From a virus: a DNA stretch of 40,002 bases. The notes beneath the pieces were generated by a model. The model saw nothing but the letters and a program-made list of their open reading frames with translations. It searched no databases and was not told the DNA's origin. Location of the stretch: positions 1-40,002 of IMG/VR virus record IMGVR_UViG_3300047094_000493. One strand, given 5' to 3'. The translations under genes and the position numbers were made by a program. Shown here piece by piece: positions 15,591-23,882 of the stretch; within the stretch, counting starts at the first letter, position 1, and each line of letters opens with the position of its first letter.

Positions 15591-16218
15591 TTCGGAGCCT
15601 CAGTGTCCACGCAGCAGCTGCGTCACGCACCAGCGAACGCTTTGCGATCTCGGCCGGAACTTCCACGGTCTGCTGCGTCTGCATCCACGCCTCGTAGGAC
15701 CGCATGGCCACGGCAGCGGAGGTGGCGGGATACGCTGGCACGAGTACCGGCCCAACGTCATAAAGCCCGCTCACCTCCCTGATCTGCCGGATGGCGTTGC
15801 CGTCCTCGCCCTGGCGGAAGCCCTCGCCGCCCTTGTCGACGGTGAACGCGAACGATGAGCCGCGAACGTCACGCCGCGAGATCAGCTCCATCACGTCGGC
15901 ACGGCTCACGGGTGGCGTGACCACGTACCGCAGCCCCTTCTCGTCACTCGACAGTTCCAGCGTCCCGCTCGAGGTGCGGCCCAGAACGATGTTGCTGTCG
16001 TGATTGAACAGGGCGACAACGTCCTGCTTGCCACGCTGGCGGGTGAGAATCCGGTCGAACGCTCCCGGCAGGATCTCTTCGCGGAAGCCGCCTAGGTCGA
16101 GGCTCAGCCGGTTATAGACGGCAGCGTAGCCGACGATCGCGGCCCGGCCGTCAGCCCGGCTCTCGACGATCAGCTCGTTGTCGTCCTCAAAGGCGAAGTC
16201 GCGGCGTTCAATTTCCAT
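15583..16218 (-). CDS. HK97 family prohead protease
   Basis: A 211-residue protein from the ATG at 16218, overlapping the portal stop by eleven bases. The family pattern is clear: GYAAVYNRLSLDLGGFREEILPGAF, a catalytic His in LFNHDSNIVLGRT, and the Ser in RDVRGSSFAFTV. VSRADVMELISRRD and YPATSAAVAMRS also match. It cleaves scaffold domains within the prohead (U35-type serine protease with a herpes-assemblin fold). It lies between portal and capsid as expected. Confidence 0.93.
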   Translation of the reverse strand: MEIERRDFAFEDDNELIVESRADGRAAIVGYAAVYNRLSLDLGGFREEILPGAFDRILTRQRGKQDVVALFNHDSNIVLGRTSSGTLELSSDEKGLRYVVTPPVSRADVMELISRRDVRGSSFAFTVDKGGEGFRQGEDGNAIRQIREVSGLYDVGPVLVPAYPATSAAVAMRSYEAWMQTQQTVEVPAEIAKRSLVRDAAAAWTLRLRNV

Positions 16219-17488
16219 TTGTGTCGTCCTCCTCGGATTGGTCCTCGGCATCGTCGGCTGGGCTTTCCTCTGCCTCGGCCGGGGGCATCGGCTCTACGGC
16301 CTGGCCCTCGCCCACCTTGTCGAGCGTGGTCATGTTGAGTTGCACGAAGTGTTGGTCACCCTCTGGCCCGATCGGGTTCAGGTTCTCCAACTCGCGGATC
16401 TCGTTGACCGACATCCACCCGTTCTGAAGTGCCGAGACGTAGTAGGCCGACCGGCTAGCGTGGTCGCCACGGAGCAGGCCCGAGACGCTGTGCTCCGCAA
16501 AGTACCTTTCGTCGTCCACGATGAGGTCGCGCGATATCGCAGACTCCCACCGCTTCAGATGGGGCAGCAAGCAATGCTGGAGAAATTCCGTCCCCTGTAC
16601 CTCAATATTCGAATACGTGCTTCTGCTCAGGTCTTGGATCATGTGAGGTGGTACGCGAAAAATTCTCGTGCACTCGACCACAGCGAATTGCCGGCTCTCC
16701 AGCATTTGCGCCGACTCATTGCTGCCACTGAGCTCGCGAACTTTCACGCCATTCGGGAGGACAGAAGTACGGAACGCACGGTCTGGCCCCCTGTGCATCC
16801 GCTCCCACTGCTCGCGGAGTCGCTCGGACGCCTCTGGCGGGATTGGGTTGTCGCTCTCAAGGATCACCCCAGGCCGTGCACCTGAGCCGAAGTAAGTGGC
16901 CGCGTGGGTCTCAAGGGCCTGCGAAAGACCGATGACGTTCTGAAACAGCTTGTAGGTCGGGATCGGCTTGATGCCGTCCTCGGTCGTGAACCGCAGGGCG
17001 AAGATCTGGTCCTGCGAGTAGATCGTGATCTTCCCGCTGGGCTCCTTGTATCTGTACCGCAGCCGGCCATCTTCAAGCCGCTCGGCCTCCATCCGCGAAG
17101 AGTGCAGCGGCCAGAGCTCGGAGATCGCACCTCGAGCACCTGGGCGGATCTCGGCGTAGCTGGCCCCGTAGTGCAGATACATTCCGGTCATCCAATCCCT
17201 AAATTCCTGCGCCGTCTGCCACGGATTCGGCTGCATGTGCAGGAGTCGGTAGACCGGGTTCGACGGGGCCTTGGCCTTACCGCCATTGGCCAGCCGCTCG
17301 TAGACGTGCAGCGGCAGCGAGCTCACCGCGTCAGAGATGACGCGGATGCAGGCAGTGTAGGCCGAGCAGGCCATCGAGTTGTCGGCCGTGACGCGGATGC
17401 CCGACGGTGTGCGGTTGCCGCCGTCGCCGTGCCACTCAATGCCACGAAGGTCGATCATCTTCCAATCGGCGGCAGCGTTCTCACTCAT
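16208..17488 (-). CDS. Portal protein, HK97 family
   Basis: A 426-residue protein from the ATG at 17488, overlapping the terminase stop as ATGA. Family signatures are TADNSMACSAYTACIRVISDAVSSLPLHVYER, HMQPNPWQTAQEFRDWMTGMYLHYGASYAEI, IFALRFTTEDG, and RFDGxx-like NEIRELENLNPIGPEGDQHFVQLNM near the C-terminus. It forms the dodecameric DNA channel at one capsid vertex. The C-terminus is very acidic (EAEESPADDAEDQSEEDD). Nothing is missing compared with family members. Confidence 0.95.
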   Translation of the reverse strand: MSENAAADWKMIDLRGIEWHGDGGNRTPSGIRVTADNSMACSAYTACIRVISDAVSSLPLHVYERLANGGKAKAPSNPVYRLLHMQPNPWQTAQEFRDWMTGMYLHYGASYAEIRPGARGAISELWPLHSSRMEAERLEDGRLRYRYKEPSGKITIYSQDQIFALRFTTEDGIKPIPTYKLFQNVIGLSQALETHAATYFGSGARPGVILESDNPIPPEASERLREQWERMHRGPDRAFRTSVLPNGVKVRELSGSNESAQMLESRQFAVVECTRIFRVPPHMIQDLSRSTYSNIEVQGTEFLQHCLLPHLKRWESAISRDLIVDDERYFAEHSVSGLLRGDHASRSAYYVSALQNGWMSVNEIRELENLNPIGPEGDQHFVQLNMTTLDKVGEGQAVEPMPPAEAEESPADDAEDQSEEDDTNGN

Positions 17489-19047
17489 AGCGTGATGATG
17501 TCCCAAGATTGTGCGGGTGCTGGGGCGGTCGAGGTCGCGTGGATGCCGAGTGCCATGATCAGGGCGACGATGCCGTCGATCCGCTCCGTGCTCTTAGCCT
17601 TCGACGGTTTCTTGTTTCCTTGGTGATCGCTCTGCACCGCCACGTTGGAAGCCTGCCACGACAGCACGGGGTGGCCGCCGTGCAGCAACTTGCCGCCGAC
17701 AACGGCAGCCTCCAGCGCGGCCGTAGGGCTCGACATAGAGCCGTATCCCTGCCCAAATCCTAAGACGTTCAAGCCCTCGCCTTGCAGTTGAGTAGTGATC
17801 TGGTGGGCGTTCCAGCGGTCGATCGCCACCTGCCGGATGTTGTATTTCTTGGAGAGTGCCACAATGTCGGCCCGCACCTGGTCGAAGTCGGTGACGTTGC
17901 CTGGAGTCAGGTGCAGTTTGCCTGCCTTCGCCCACACGTCGTACGGCACCCGGTCACGCTTCACCCGGTCCCGCATGTTTTCCTCTGGTATCCAGAAATG
18001 AGGCTCGGCCCAGAAGGTGCCGTCGTCCAGCGGGAACAGCAGACAGAAACAGGTCGTGTCGTAGGTGGTCGCTAGGTCTAAGCCACCGAATGCCTCCCTG
18101 CCATCAAGCATCACCGGGCACGGCTTGTCGCCCTGCGCCCAGTGAGACATCTGCAAGAAGCGAGTGTCCTGCTCGGTCCACATATTCAAGTGAAGACGCT
18201 TGAACGTGTTCTCTTCGGTCGGCATGTCTTGGGCACGCTTGCACCGGACCCGCAGGTCGTCGAGCTTCACGCTTACGCCCAGGTTGGGATTTGCTTTGCG
18301 CCACGTGTCCTCGGCCGTCCAATCATCTGCGGCCTCAGCTGCGTAGATCGCCGGCAGAAAGGTCGCGTCTTTGATAGCCCCGTCCCGCACAGCCAGGGCG
18401 TACCGCCAAAGCTCCCAGCAGATGCTCTTGCGATCAAAGCCCGCCGTGGTGATCGCCACACACAGCGGCTGCCGCCGGGCTCCGGTGCTCGTGGTCATCA
18501 CGTCCCAGAGCTCGCGGTCAGGCTGGGCGTGCAGCTCGTCGAAGATAATCCCGTGAGCGTTGAGCCCGTGCTTGGTAAACGCCTCGGCGGACAGGGCCTT
18601 GTAGGTCGTGTGCGTGTCCTCTCGCACGATGGAGTTGCGAAAGACTCGCAGCCGGCTCCGCAGCTTGGGCGAGTTCTCGACACAGACCTTCGCCATCTCA
18701 AAGACGAGTCGGGCCTGGTCCCTGTCGGCGGCGCACGAGTAGATCTCGGCCCCCGGCTCGCCGTCGAACATCAACTTGAGCGCAATGCCAGCACACAGCG
18801 TGCTCTTGCCGTTCTTGCGAGGGATCGCAAGCAGGCTTGTGCGGTACTGCCGCACATCGCCGTTCATCGTGCCGAACAGTTTCGACACGTAGTCCTTCTG
18901 CCACTGCTCGAGCACGAACGGCTTGCCGCCCAGCTCGCCCTTGCTGTGGGTCAGGTTCTCCTCAAAGAACCGGACGGCGATGTCGGCCGCCTTCGCATCA
19001 AGCGAACATGCGGGCGTCGTCTTCGTCTTCCTTCGGGCCTTGGTCAA
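17485..19047 (-). CDS. terL: Terminase large subunit
   Basis: A 520-residue packaging ATPase/nuclease of the HK97-like Terminase_1 type. Walker A is PRKNGKST at residues 76-83, and Walker B IIFDE at 167-171 is followed by LHAQPD. The nuclease half has GGLDLATTYD (first acidic site), VAIDRWNA (second) and ERIDGIVALIMAL (third). The only reasonable start is TTG at 19047, 50 bases inside terS, with a GAGGG sequence upstream; no ATG occurs before residue 61. It acts with the portal and TerS; the HNH protein at 19500-19865 is its likely partner in cos cleavage. Confidence 0.95.
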   Translation of the reverse strand: MTKARRKTKTTPACSLDAKAADIAVRFFEENLTHSKGELGGKPFVLEQWQKDYVSKLFGTMNGDVRQYRTSLLAIPRKNGKSTLCAGIALKLMFDGEPGAEIYSCAADRDQARLVFEMAKVCVENSPKLRSRLRVFRNSIVREDTHTTYKALSAEAFTKHGLNAHGIIFDELHAQPDRELWDVMTTSTGARRQPLCVAITTAGFDRKSICWELWRYALAVRDGAIKDATFLPAIYAAEAADDWTAEDTWRKANPNLGVSVKLDDLRVRCKRAQDMPTEENTFKRLHLNMWTEQDTRFLQMSHWAQGDKPCPVMLDGREAFGGLDLATTYDTTCFCLLFPLDDGTFWAEPHFWIPEENMRDRVKRDRVPYDVWAKAGKLHLTPGNVTDFDQVRADIVALSKKYNIRQVAIDRWNAHQITTQLQGEGLNVLGFGQGYGSMSSPTAALEAAVVGGKLLHGGHPVLSWQASNVAVQSDHQGNKKPSKAKSTERIDGIVALIMALGIHATSTAPAPAQSWDIITL

Positions 19048-19456
19048 CAGATGAGACCCTCGCCAGTGCAGATGCCGTGAGGCCGAACTCGGCCGCGAAC
19101 TTCAGCATCTGATTCCGTGCGTCGCGCTTCCTCATCCACGCCGGGTGATTGCTCACCCTACCCTTGTCGTCAATGAGAGTTGTGCCGTTGGCCTTGAGCT
19201 CTTGGTCGGCCTGCACCATGTCGGCGAAGGAGTCGCAGTAGGCCGCGAGCGTCTGCTGGTGCCGCGGCGACATGACCTTCGACGCCTCGAGCATCGGCAC
19301 GATCCGGTGCCACTCAGCCGAAGCGACTTCCGACAGCCACGCCGGGGCCGGCGGTACGCCAGGTGGTGCGTCGATGCCAGCCTTATGCGGTCCCCTAACG
19401 CGAGAGCCTCGCAGGCTAAGAATCGCTTTAGGCGTCGGCTTCCTGCCTTTTCCCAC
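18998..19456 (-). CDS. terS: Terminase small subunit, P27 family
   Basis: A 152-residue protein. It starts at GTG 19456 with GAGG seven bases upstream. The opening MGKGRKPTPKAILSLRGSR and the middle WLSEVASAEWHRIVPMLEASKVMSPRHQQTLAAYCDSFADMVQAD are characteristic of the P27/Terminase_4 family, which recognises the packaging site and stimulates TerL. The C-terminus (MLKFAAEFGLTASALARV) is the usual ending helix. The 50-base overlap with terL suggests translational coupling. Confidence 0.92.
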   Translation of the reverse strand: MGKGRKPTPKAILSLRGSRVRGPHKAGIDAPPGVPPAPAWLSEVASAEWHRIVPMLEASKVMSPRHQQTLAAYCDSFADMVQADQELKANGTTLIDDKGRVSNHPAWMRKRDARNQMLKFAAEFGLTASALARVSSVDQGPKEDEDDARMFA

Positions 19457-19499
19457 GGCAAAACCTCAACTTCCAATTTCGGCCACGCCTACGCAGCGG

Positions 19500-19865
19500 T
19501 TACGACCGTGGTTCGCCAGACCCCACCCCCCCGTGATGGGGAGCACCCTCCCCCCTCCCCGCCGGTGGGCGCTCTCGGATCGTCTTCCGTGAGTGACACG
19601 CACGACATCGGCACGCGCCATTGCTCAGCTCGTACCGAAGGTCGGGGCGCTCGGCCACTGGCACGATGTGGTCGGCATGGTTGGCCTGGTCAATGCGTCC
19701 ACAGTCCACACAGGCCCATGCGTCACGGGTCAGCACGGCTTGCCGCCACTTGCGGTGTCTTTGGTCGGTGTAGCCGCGAGCCGATGCGTTAGGCCTAGCG
19801 GTGTCGTCACGCCTCTGCTGTGTACGCAGGCGAGGCGGGCGATAGCTTGGCATCCTGCTAGGCAT
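19500..19865 (-). CDS. HNH endonuclease
   Basis: A 121-residue protein with the phage HNH pattern GYTDQRHRKWRQAVLTRDAWACVDCG, ADHIVPVAERPDLRYELSNGACRCRACHSRKT. It includes the CxxC and CxxC zinc pairs and the D-H...N...H catalytic arrangement. HNH proteins next to terminase genes are needed for efficient terminase cutting in HK97 and related phages, so this is probably a packaging component and not a homing enzyme. The ATG at 19865 lies shortly after the previous stop; a second ATG four codons on is possible. Confidence 0.9.
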   Translation of the reverse strand: MPSRMPSYRPPRLRTQQRRDDTARPNASARGYTDQRHRKWRQAVLTRDAWACVDCGRIDQANHADHIVPVAERPDLRYELSNGACRCRACHSRKTIRERPPAGRGEGAPHHGGVGSGEPRS

Positions 19866-19868
19866 AGG

Positions 19869-20120
19869 CTACTTCTTCACCGCACACGTAGGGCACACGG
19901 TCCTATGGCCATCACCGTGGACGATGTAGCCTTTGCCGCCACAGTCCACACACACGGCGGGCTTAGGCTTGGGCGGCTCTGGCGTGGGCTCTGGGGCCTT
20001 GTCCTGGGCAGTTGTGGCATACGCTGCCGACACTGCTGCTGAGGCTTTAGGGGCCTCGAGGTCGATCTGTGCAGGGTCAGCCGAGAGGGCCGCTAGTACA
20101 GAGAGGATGTACTGCCACAT
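19869..20120 (-). CDS. Small membrane-anchored zinc-ribbon protein
   Basis: An 83-residue protein from the second ATG (20120), which has AAGGA eight bases upstream; the first ATG at 20129 has no room for a binding site. It starts with a hydrophobic helix (WQYILSVLAALSA), then a proline-rich linker (PEPTPEPPKPKP), then a C-terminal ribbon CVDCGGKGYIVHGDGHRTVCPTC with two CxxC pairs, as in DnaJ-type zinc centres. It belongs to the cluster of small membrane proteins before the terminase region. The function is unknown. Confidence 0.68.
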   Translation of the reverse strand: MWQYILSVLAALSADPAQIDLEAPKASAAVSAAYATTAQDKAPEPTPEPPKPKPAVCVDCGGKGYIVHGDGHRTVCPTCAVKK

Positions 20121-20122
20121 GA

Positions 20123-20383
20123 TTACCATCCTTGCCCGTGGTTGATCACTCTGTGTCCATCAGCATCGACCCGAGCGTGGACTACATACGCCTGCTCGGC
20201 CGGGGGCGGCTCGGCAAACATCATGACCCATAGGCCCGCCTTGGCGAGCCTCGCCAGCAGGCGCAGGACGGGGCGTTGTGGCTCTGGCTTCACTGGGCTG
20301 TAGTCGCTCGTGGCTGCCCACCACGTGAGCAGCACGGCCACCAGGCCCACGACCACGGCTGTCTGCATTTCTTTCTGGGTCAT
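20123..20383 (-). CDS. Small membrane protein
   Basis: An 86-residue protein with one clear membrane segment near the start (TAVVVGLVAVLLTWWAAT) and possibly a second amphipathic stretch (LARLAKAGLWVMMFAE). It overlaps the gene upstream by ATGA-type coupling and is followed two bases later by the zinc-ribbon protein. Size, topology and setting would fit a holin- or spanin-like factor, but there is no family motif to prove it. Confidence 0.6.
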   Translation of the reverse strand: MTQKEMQTAVVVGLVAVLLTWWAATSDYSPVKPEPQRPVLRLLARLAKAGLWVMMFAEPPPAEQAYVVHARVDADGHRVINHGQGW

Positions 20384-20607
20384 CGGTCAACGCTCCAGAC
20401 GGAGTAGACGAACATCACCACGCACGCACCGATCACGCTGCCGATCAGGCCAGCAGGGCCATTCCCAAACGGCAGCCCACCTGCGAGAGAGCCGATCAGG
20501 CCAAGCCCGATGGTCGGCACCCAGCCTTCAGGGCACTTGCCGGGCATCAGCCACTTGGCGATGCCACCGGCGATTGCGCCGAATACGAGCCACAAGAGAA
20601 GCGACAT
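20380..20607 (-). CDS. GlsB/YeaQ/YmgE-like small membrane protein
   Basis: A 75-residue protein with three hydrophobic segments: LLLWLVFGAIAGGIAKWLMPG, IGLGLIGSLAGG and AGLIGSVIGACVVMFVYSVW. The spacing and the GAIAGxIAKxLMPG start match the transglycosylase-associated (GlsB/YeaQ/YmgE) family of bacterial envelope-stress proteins. In a phage lysis region it could act as a holin or antiholin, which is inference. A GGAGA site precedes the ATG. Confidence 0.75.
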   Translation of the reverse strand: MSLLLWLVFGAIAGGIAKWLMPGKCPEGWVPTIGLGLIGSLAGGLPFGNGPAGLIGSVIGACVVMFVYSVWSVDR

Positions 20608-20615
20608 GGGATCTC

Positions 20616-21749
20616 CTACTGTGCAAGGTGGAACGTGTCAGCAATGAGGCGAGCAGGTGAAGGCATCCGAGCTTCTGGCGGGAATGGCTGCAGCCAATTG
20701 CCGTGGTCCAGATTCCGATACTTGAAATTCACGCCGCTGATGCTGAACGAATCTTGACCCGAGAGCATCGCGTCAACCGTCTGGCGATCCACCCAGAATG
20801 AGCCGTCTGGCTGATCGGCCGGCCACTTCGGGCCTGCATTAAAGACGCCCCAGCTGTTCATGCAGAGAAGCCCATCACGCTTGCCTTCGTTCTTGGCGTA
20901 ACGCACGGCAAGGAAGCACATGCAATGCGCCCAAGAGCCTTGGCGTGGCGCGAAGCCATCGGCGTCACGCTGCGACGAAAAGCCAACTCCGCTGCAAACT
21001 GGCACACAAAAGCCGCTTTCTAAACTTGCGGCAGCCTCGTCAAAGTTTCGCACGAGGGCGACGTTTGTCGCCGTGTTCTTGTTGGCTAGCTTGGCGAGGG
21101 AAATTCCCACTTGCCCACCGCCGCACAACAAGTTGCCCCATTCCTTCGCCCGCTGCGGGCTGTAGGTCGTCAGGTCGGCACCGGGGTACGGCTGGCGAAA
21201 CAGGATGCCGCCTACCGTCGGGTCTTTGCACTTGCCGGCGACCCAGCGTGCAGCTGCTCCGCCATAGGAGCCGTCGGAGTACCCTGCCTGCGTGACCGGG
21301 GGAAGCCGTCCCGCAGTGCGACTGCCCGAGTACAGGCTGGTCGTGTCCACGAGCTTGGGCGGCTCAGGCAATTCGCCCTCGGCCCAATCGACGCACTGGC
21401 CAACGTAACTTCCCATCGCCCACCCGAAGCTGACACAATCCCCGATTCCCTGCTTCCACGGGCCGAAAGGCTTGCCGTAGACCTGGCGGTGAGCACGGTC
21501 TGCGAAGCGATAGAGGAACGTGTCCTGCCCCTTGGCGTTCTTGATCACGTCCTTGGCAGCGTCCGAGAAGAGTGGCTGGTCGAGCTCGGCCAAGAAACGC
21601 TGCGTCCCGGCAGGATCTGGCACATAGCCGAACTGCCCGTCAATGCGTGCCGCGACCCGGTGCGTGGCTCGCTCAACGAGCGCACCCAAGATCGCCATCA
21701 CGATCACGAACACAACGGCAGACAGCGACCAGCGGTTAGCGCGTGACAT
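20616..21749 (-). CDS. Membrane-anchored papain-like cysteine peptidase, candidate lysin
   Basis: A 377-residue protein from the ATG at 21749, which overlaps the previous stop. Residues 8-25 are a signal-anchor helix. The mature part shows a papain-type layout: KQGIGDCVSFGWAMG (Cys105, with the usual Gln100 ahead as oxyanion residue), SWAHCMCF (His275) and LCMNSWGV (Asn298). Family members with the GDCVxFGWA pattern occur in planctomycete genomes as far as I recall. No muramidase, amidase or transglycosylase was found elsewhere in the window, so this peptidase, amid small membrane proteins, is the best candidate for host lysis. Other roles, such as virion entry or envelope processing, are possible. 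Confidence 0.75.
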   Translation of the reverse strand: MSRANRWSLSAVVFVIVMAILGALVERATHRVAARIDGQFGYVPDPAGTQRFLAELDQPLFSDAAKDVIKNAKGQDTFLYRFADRAHRQVYGKPFGPWKQGIGDCVSFGWAMGSYVGQCVDWAEGELPEPPKLVDTTSLYSGSRTAGRLPPVTQAGYSDGSYGGAAARWVAGKCKDPTVGGILFRQPYPGADLTTYSPQRAKEWGNLLCGGGQVGISLAKLANKNTATNVALVRNFDEAAASLESGFCVPVCSGVGFSSQRDADGFAPRQGSWAHCMCFLAVRYAKNEGKRDGLLCMNSWGVFNAGPKWPADQPDGSFWVDRQTVDAMLSGQDSFSISGVNFKYRNLDHGNWLQPFPPEARMPSPARLIADTFHLAQ

Positions 21750-22290
21750 CGGCAGCAGCCCTCGACAGGTCACGGAGTGCCGACACCCACGCCGCCCGGC
21801 TCTCTGGCGTCACAGGACCGCCAGATGAGCCCACAGCGTCGTCTAAGAACTTATGGATGGCTTCTTTGGCGTGCGGCTGCCGGGCACCGATGCTCTCGCC
21901 ACGGCATCGCATCTCGCGGGCGGCGATCCGCAGCTCATCAAACGCCACGCCCGTCTTGAGCCGCTGGTCGTGTTGTCCGTCCCACTCAATGCAATCTGCG
22001 AGTTCTGAGCACAAGGCTGACAGCACACTGGCGTCTGAGGCGGCGCGTTCGCCGATAAATTTTCCCTTGAGCGTGAACGCATCCGGCGGCACCGGCGCAG
22101 GGGATGGCTGCGGTGCTTGCCGCTGCGGCGCGAACGCAATCGCCGCAGCCATGAGCAACGCCACCGCTGCGACGTGCTTGCCGTCAAACGTCGGCCACTT
22201 TGCCGTGGCAATGAACGCTTTGAACTTCTCTGCGATCTGCTGCCCAGCGAGAGCATAGACCGCGACGGCAACAAGCAGTGCTGTAATCAC
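21736..22290 (-). CDS. Membrane protein with soluble C-terminal domain
   Basis: A 184-residue protein starting at GTG 22290, which overlaps the upstream stop as GTGA. Two hydrophobic segments near the start (ITALLVAVAVYALAG and HVAAVALLMAAAIAF) are followed by a proline-rich stretch and a helical domain with several Cys (ALCSELADCIEWDG, AREMRCRGES). It is coupled to the papain-like peptidase gene downstream. The two-helix topology is compatible with a holin fused to, or combined with, a periplasmic domain; this is not proven and no family was recognised. Confidence 0.62.
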   Translation of the reverse strand: MITALLVAVAVYALAGQQIAEKFKAFIATAKWPTFDGKHVAAVALLMAAAIAFAPQRQAPQPSPAPVPPDAFTLKGKFIGERAASDASVLSALCSELADCIEWDGQHDQRLKTGVAFDELRIAAREMRCRGESIGARQPHAKEAIHKFLDDAVGSSGGPVTPESRAAWVSALRDLSRAAADVTR

Positions 22291-22658
22291 GGCTTCCTCA
22301 ATAGTGGCAGAAGAATCTCAATAGTCCCGGCAGCGATAGCGATGACGAGAGCGCGAGCGGCTGGCCTGACGAAGTACCAAAACGGGTACAGGCTCATCGG
22401 CACACACAGCACGGCCACAGAGTCAAACAGCACGCCGATAGCCTCAAGCACGATCTGCCGTTTCTCCTCGCCCGTCAGGTTCTGTGTGGCGTCAAGCGTC
22501 TCGACAGCCAGCCGCACGAGAGCGGCGACGAGACAGCCGAACTCCGTTATCGTCAGCCCGTCTTTCGCCGAGACGCGAGCCGTGACGAGAAACGCCGACA
22601 CCTTTGACGCAATGTCGTTGAACGGTGCAGCGGCAGCGAGTGGGGCGTCGGCGACCAT
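22287..22658 (-). CDS. Putative membrane protein of the lysis region
   Basis: A 123-residue protein from the ATG at 22658; a TTG nine bases further up was not used. It is mostly helical, with an amphipathic centre (LTITEFGCLVAALVRLAVETLDATQNLTGEEKRQIVLEAIGVLFDSVA) and one long hydrophobic C-terminal region (LCVPMSLYPFWYFVRPAARALVIAIAAGTIEILLPLL) holding one or two membrane helices. Its place at the head of the envelope cluster suggests a holin-type partner of the peptidase. Nothing more specific can be seen. Confidence 0.6.
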   Translation of the reverse strand: MVADAPLAAAAPFNDIASKVSAFLVTARVSAKDGLTITEFGCLVAALVRLAVETLDATQNLTGEEKRQIVLEAIGVLFDSVAVLCVPMSLYPFWYFVRPAARALVIAIAAGTIEILLPLLRKP

Positions 22659-22660
22659 AC

Positions 22661-23020
22661 CTACCAATCTGGCTGGATTTCGGGGCTGTCTTGCAGTTCT
22701 TCAGGCAGGGAATACGAACGCAGCTGGAAAAACTGCGTCTTCACCACGCGGCGATCTTGCTCGGTCGCGTCGTCCCAGGAATCGCGGATACGCTTGGTGG
22801 CCGCTCGGATCTCGCTCGGCGTCGGGTCGCGGCACTCCGACCGCTTGGGCTTGAAGCGAAAGCGACGGTCGTGGCGAGGAGCCAGCGGCACCACGCCCTT
22901 GAGCCTGATCAGCTGGTCCTTCGTGATCGTCCAGTGGGTGCAGATCGCGACCATAGCCGAGTGAGAGTCCCACTGGATGCGAAGGAGGTTCAGATCAATC
23001 CTTGCCGTGTTGCCCGCCAT
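22661..23020 (-). CDS. Hypothetical basic protein with HTH-like segment
   Basis: A 119-residue protein of high charge. The first half (DLNLLRIQWDSHSAMVAICTHWTITKDQLIRLKGVVPLAPRHDRRFRF) could form a GcrA-like or generic helix-turn-helix (ICTHWTITKDQLIRLK), and the second half has PTPSEIRAATKRIRDSWDD. It overlaps the glycosyltransferase gene upstream by 26 bases. A late regulator is conceivable, since it lies before the lysis and head genes, but there is no direct evidence. Confidence 0.6.
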   Translation of the reverse strand: MAGNTARIDLNLLRIQWDSHSAMVAICTHWTITKDQLIRLKGVVPLAPRHDRRFRFKPKRSECRDPTPSEIRAATKRIRDSWDDATEQDRRVVKTQFFQLRSYSLPEELQDSPEIQPDW

Positions 23021-23882
23021 CCAGCCACCTCATCAAGCACCGTTGAGACGGGTTGAGGTACAATCGCTGCCCCGTCGCAGCGGCAATGCTCTCGTGAAAC
23101 GTGACGTGCTCGCAGTCCGCTCCGTCGTACTTGCCGGCCAGATATGCGGCTGTCCGGTAGATCGTCAGCCCGCCCATCGCGCTACACACCGGCACAGGAG
23201 GCGACCCGACCGGCGGCAGCCACTGGTGCTTCCACCCGCCGAGGCCGTTGGTGTAGTCGTCCCAGTACGAATTCAGCCTGAGTGCCCAGCAGTCGTAGTG
23301 CAGCCACGCTGCAACCGCCCGCGCCTCGCCGGCAGCGTTTGTCTCGTATGCCGGATGCTGCAGGAGCGACACGCTGGCCATGCCGTAGGCTTCTGGCATT
23401 TCTCGAAGCCACCCAAAGCCGTTCAGCACGCCCTCGGGTAGCCAGCCGCCCCATGCGTCCAAGTCAATCACCACGACGTAGTCGGCCTCGGCCGCACACT
23501 CACGCACCCAACGCTGGCACGCTGTGCGGTACTCGGCCAGGGCCTCAGTCCGCCGGCCAGCAAACTCCGTGGTGAAATGCTGCCGGTTGAGCCGCTGGCT
23601 TGTGAATGTCGCCTGGCTGTGCTGGCGGCAGAAGTCGGCGAGCACCTGGTCGGTGGCGTCCTCGTTGTCGTTCGTCTCGACGTGCAGCTGCCACTCGCCG
23701 CAAGCGTCACCCAGCCGGGCCGCAAGCTCGAGGTTGGCTGCCAGCTGCGGCGCGCAGTTGCGGGCCAGCCCGACAATGGCGATCCGGCTTTCGGCGAGCT
23801 CGACGGCCCCAAGGACGACCTGTTCGTCGAACGATGACCGGAAGGGCTCGGTGGGCCGCACAAGGTGCTCAGGGATTTTCAC
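22995..23882 (-). CDS. Glycosyltransferase, GT-A type
   Basis: A 295-residue protein starting at GTG 23882, overlapping the upstream stop as GTGA; the longer open frame upstream is a shadow of the neighbouring gene. A Rossmann-like start (SRIAIVGLARNCAPQLAANL) is followed by YVVVIDLDAWGG with DxD at Asp140/Asp142, and the C-terminal part has VTFHESIAAATGQRLYLNPSQ. This resembles family members that transfer sugars to extracellular or lipid-linked acceptors (Anp1/GT62-like layout, tentative). It is paired with the next gene and may modify host surface sugars or virion proteins. Confidence 0.75.
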   Translation of the reverse strand: MKIPEHLVRPTEPFRSSFDEQVVLGAVELAESRIAIVGLARNCAPQLAANLELAARLGDACGEWQLHVETNDNEDATDQVLADFCRQHSQATFTSQRLNRQHFTTEFAGRRTEALAEYRTACQRWVRECAAEADYVVVIDLDAWGGWLPEGVLNGFGWLREMPEAYGMASVSLLQHPAYETNAAGEARAVAAWLHYDCWALRLNSYWDDYTNGLGGWKHQWLPPVGSPPVPVCSAMGGLTIYRTAAYLAGKYDGADCEHVTFHESIAAATGQRLYLNPSQRCLMRWLDGGQHGKD

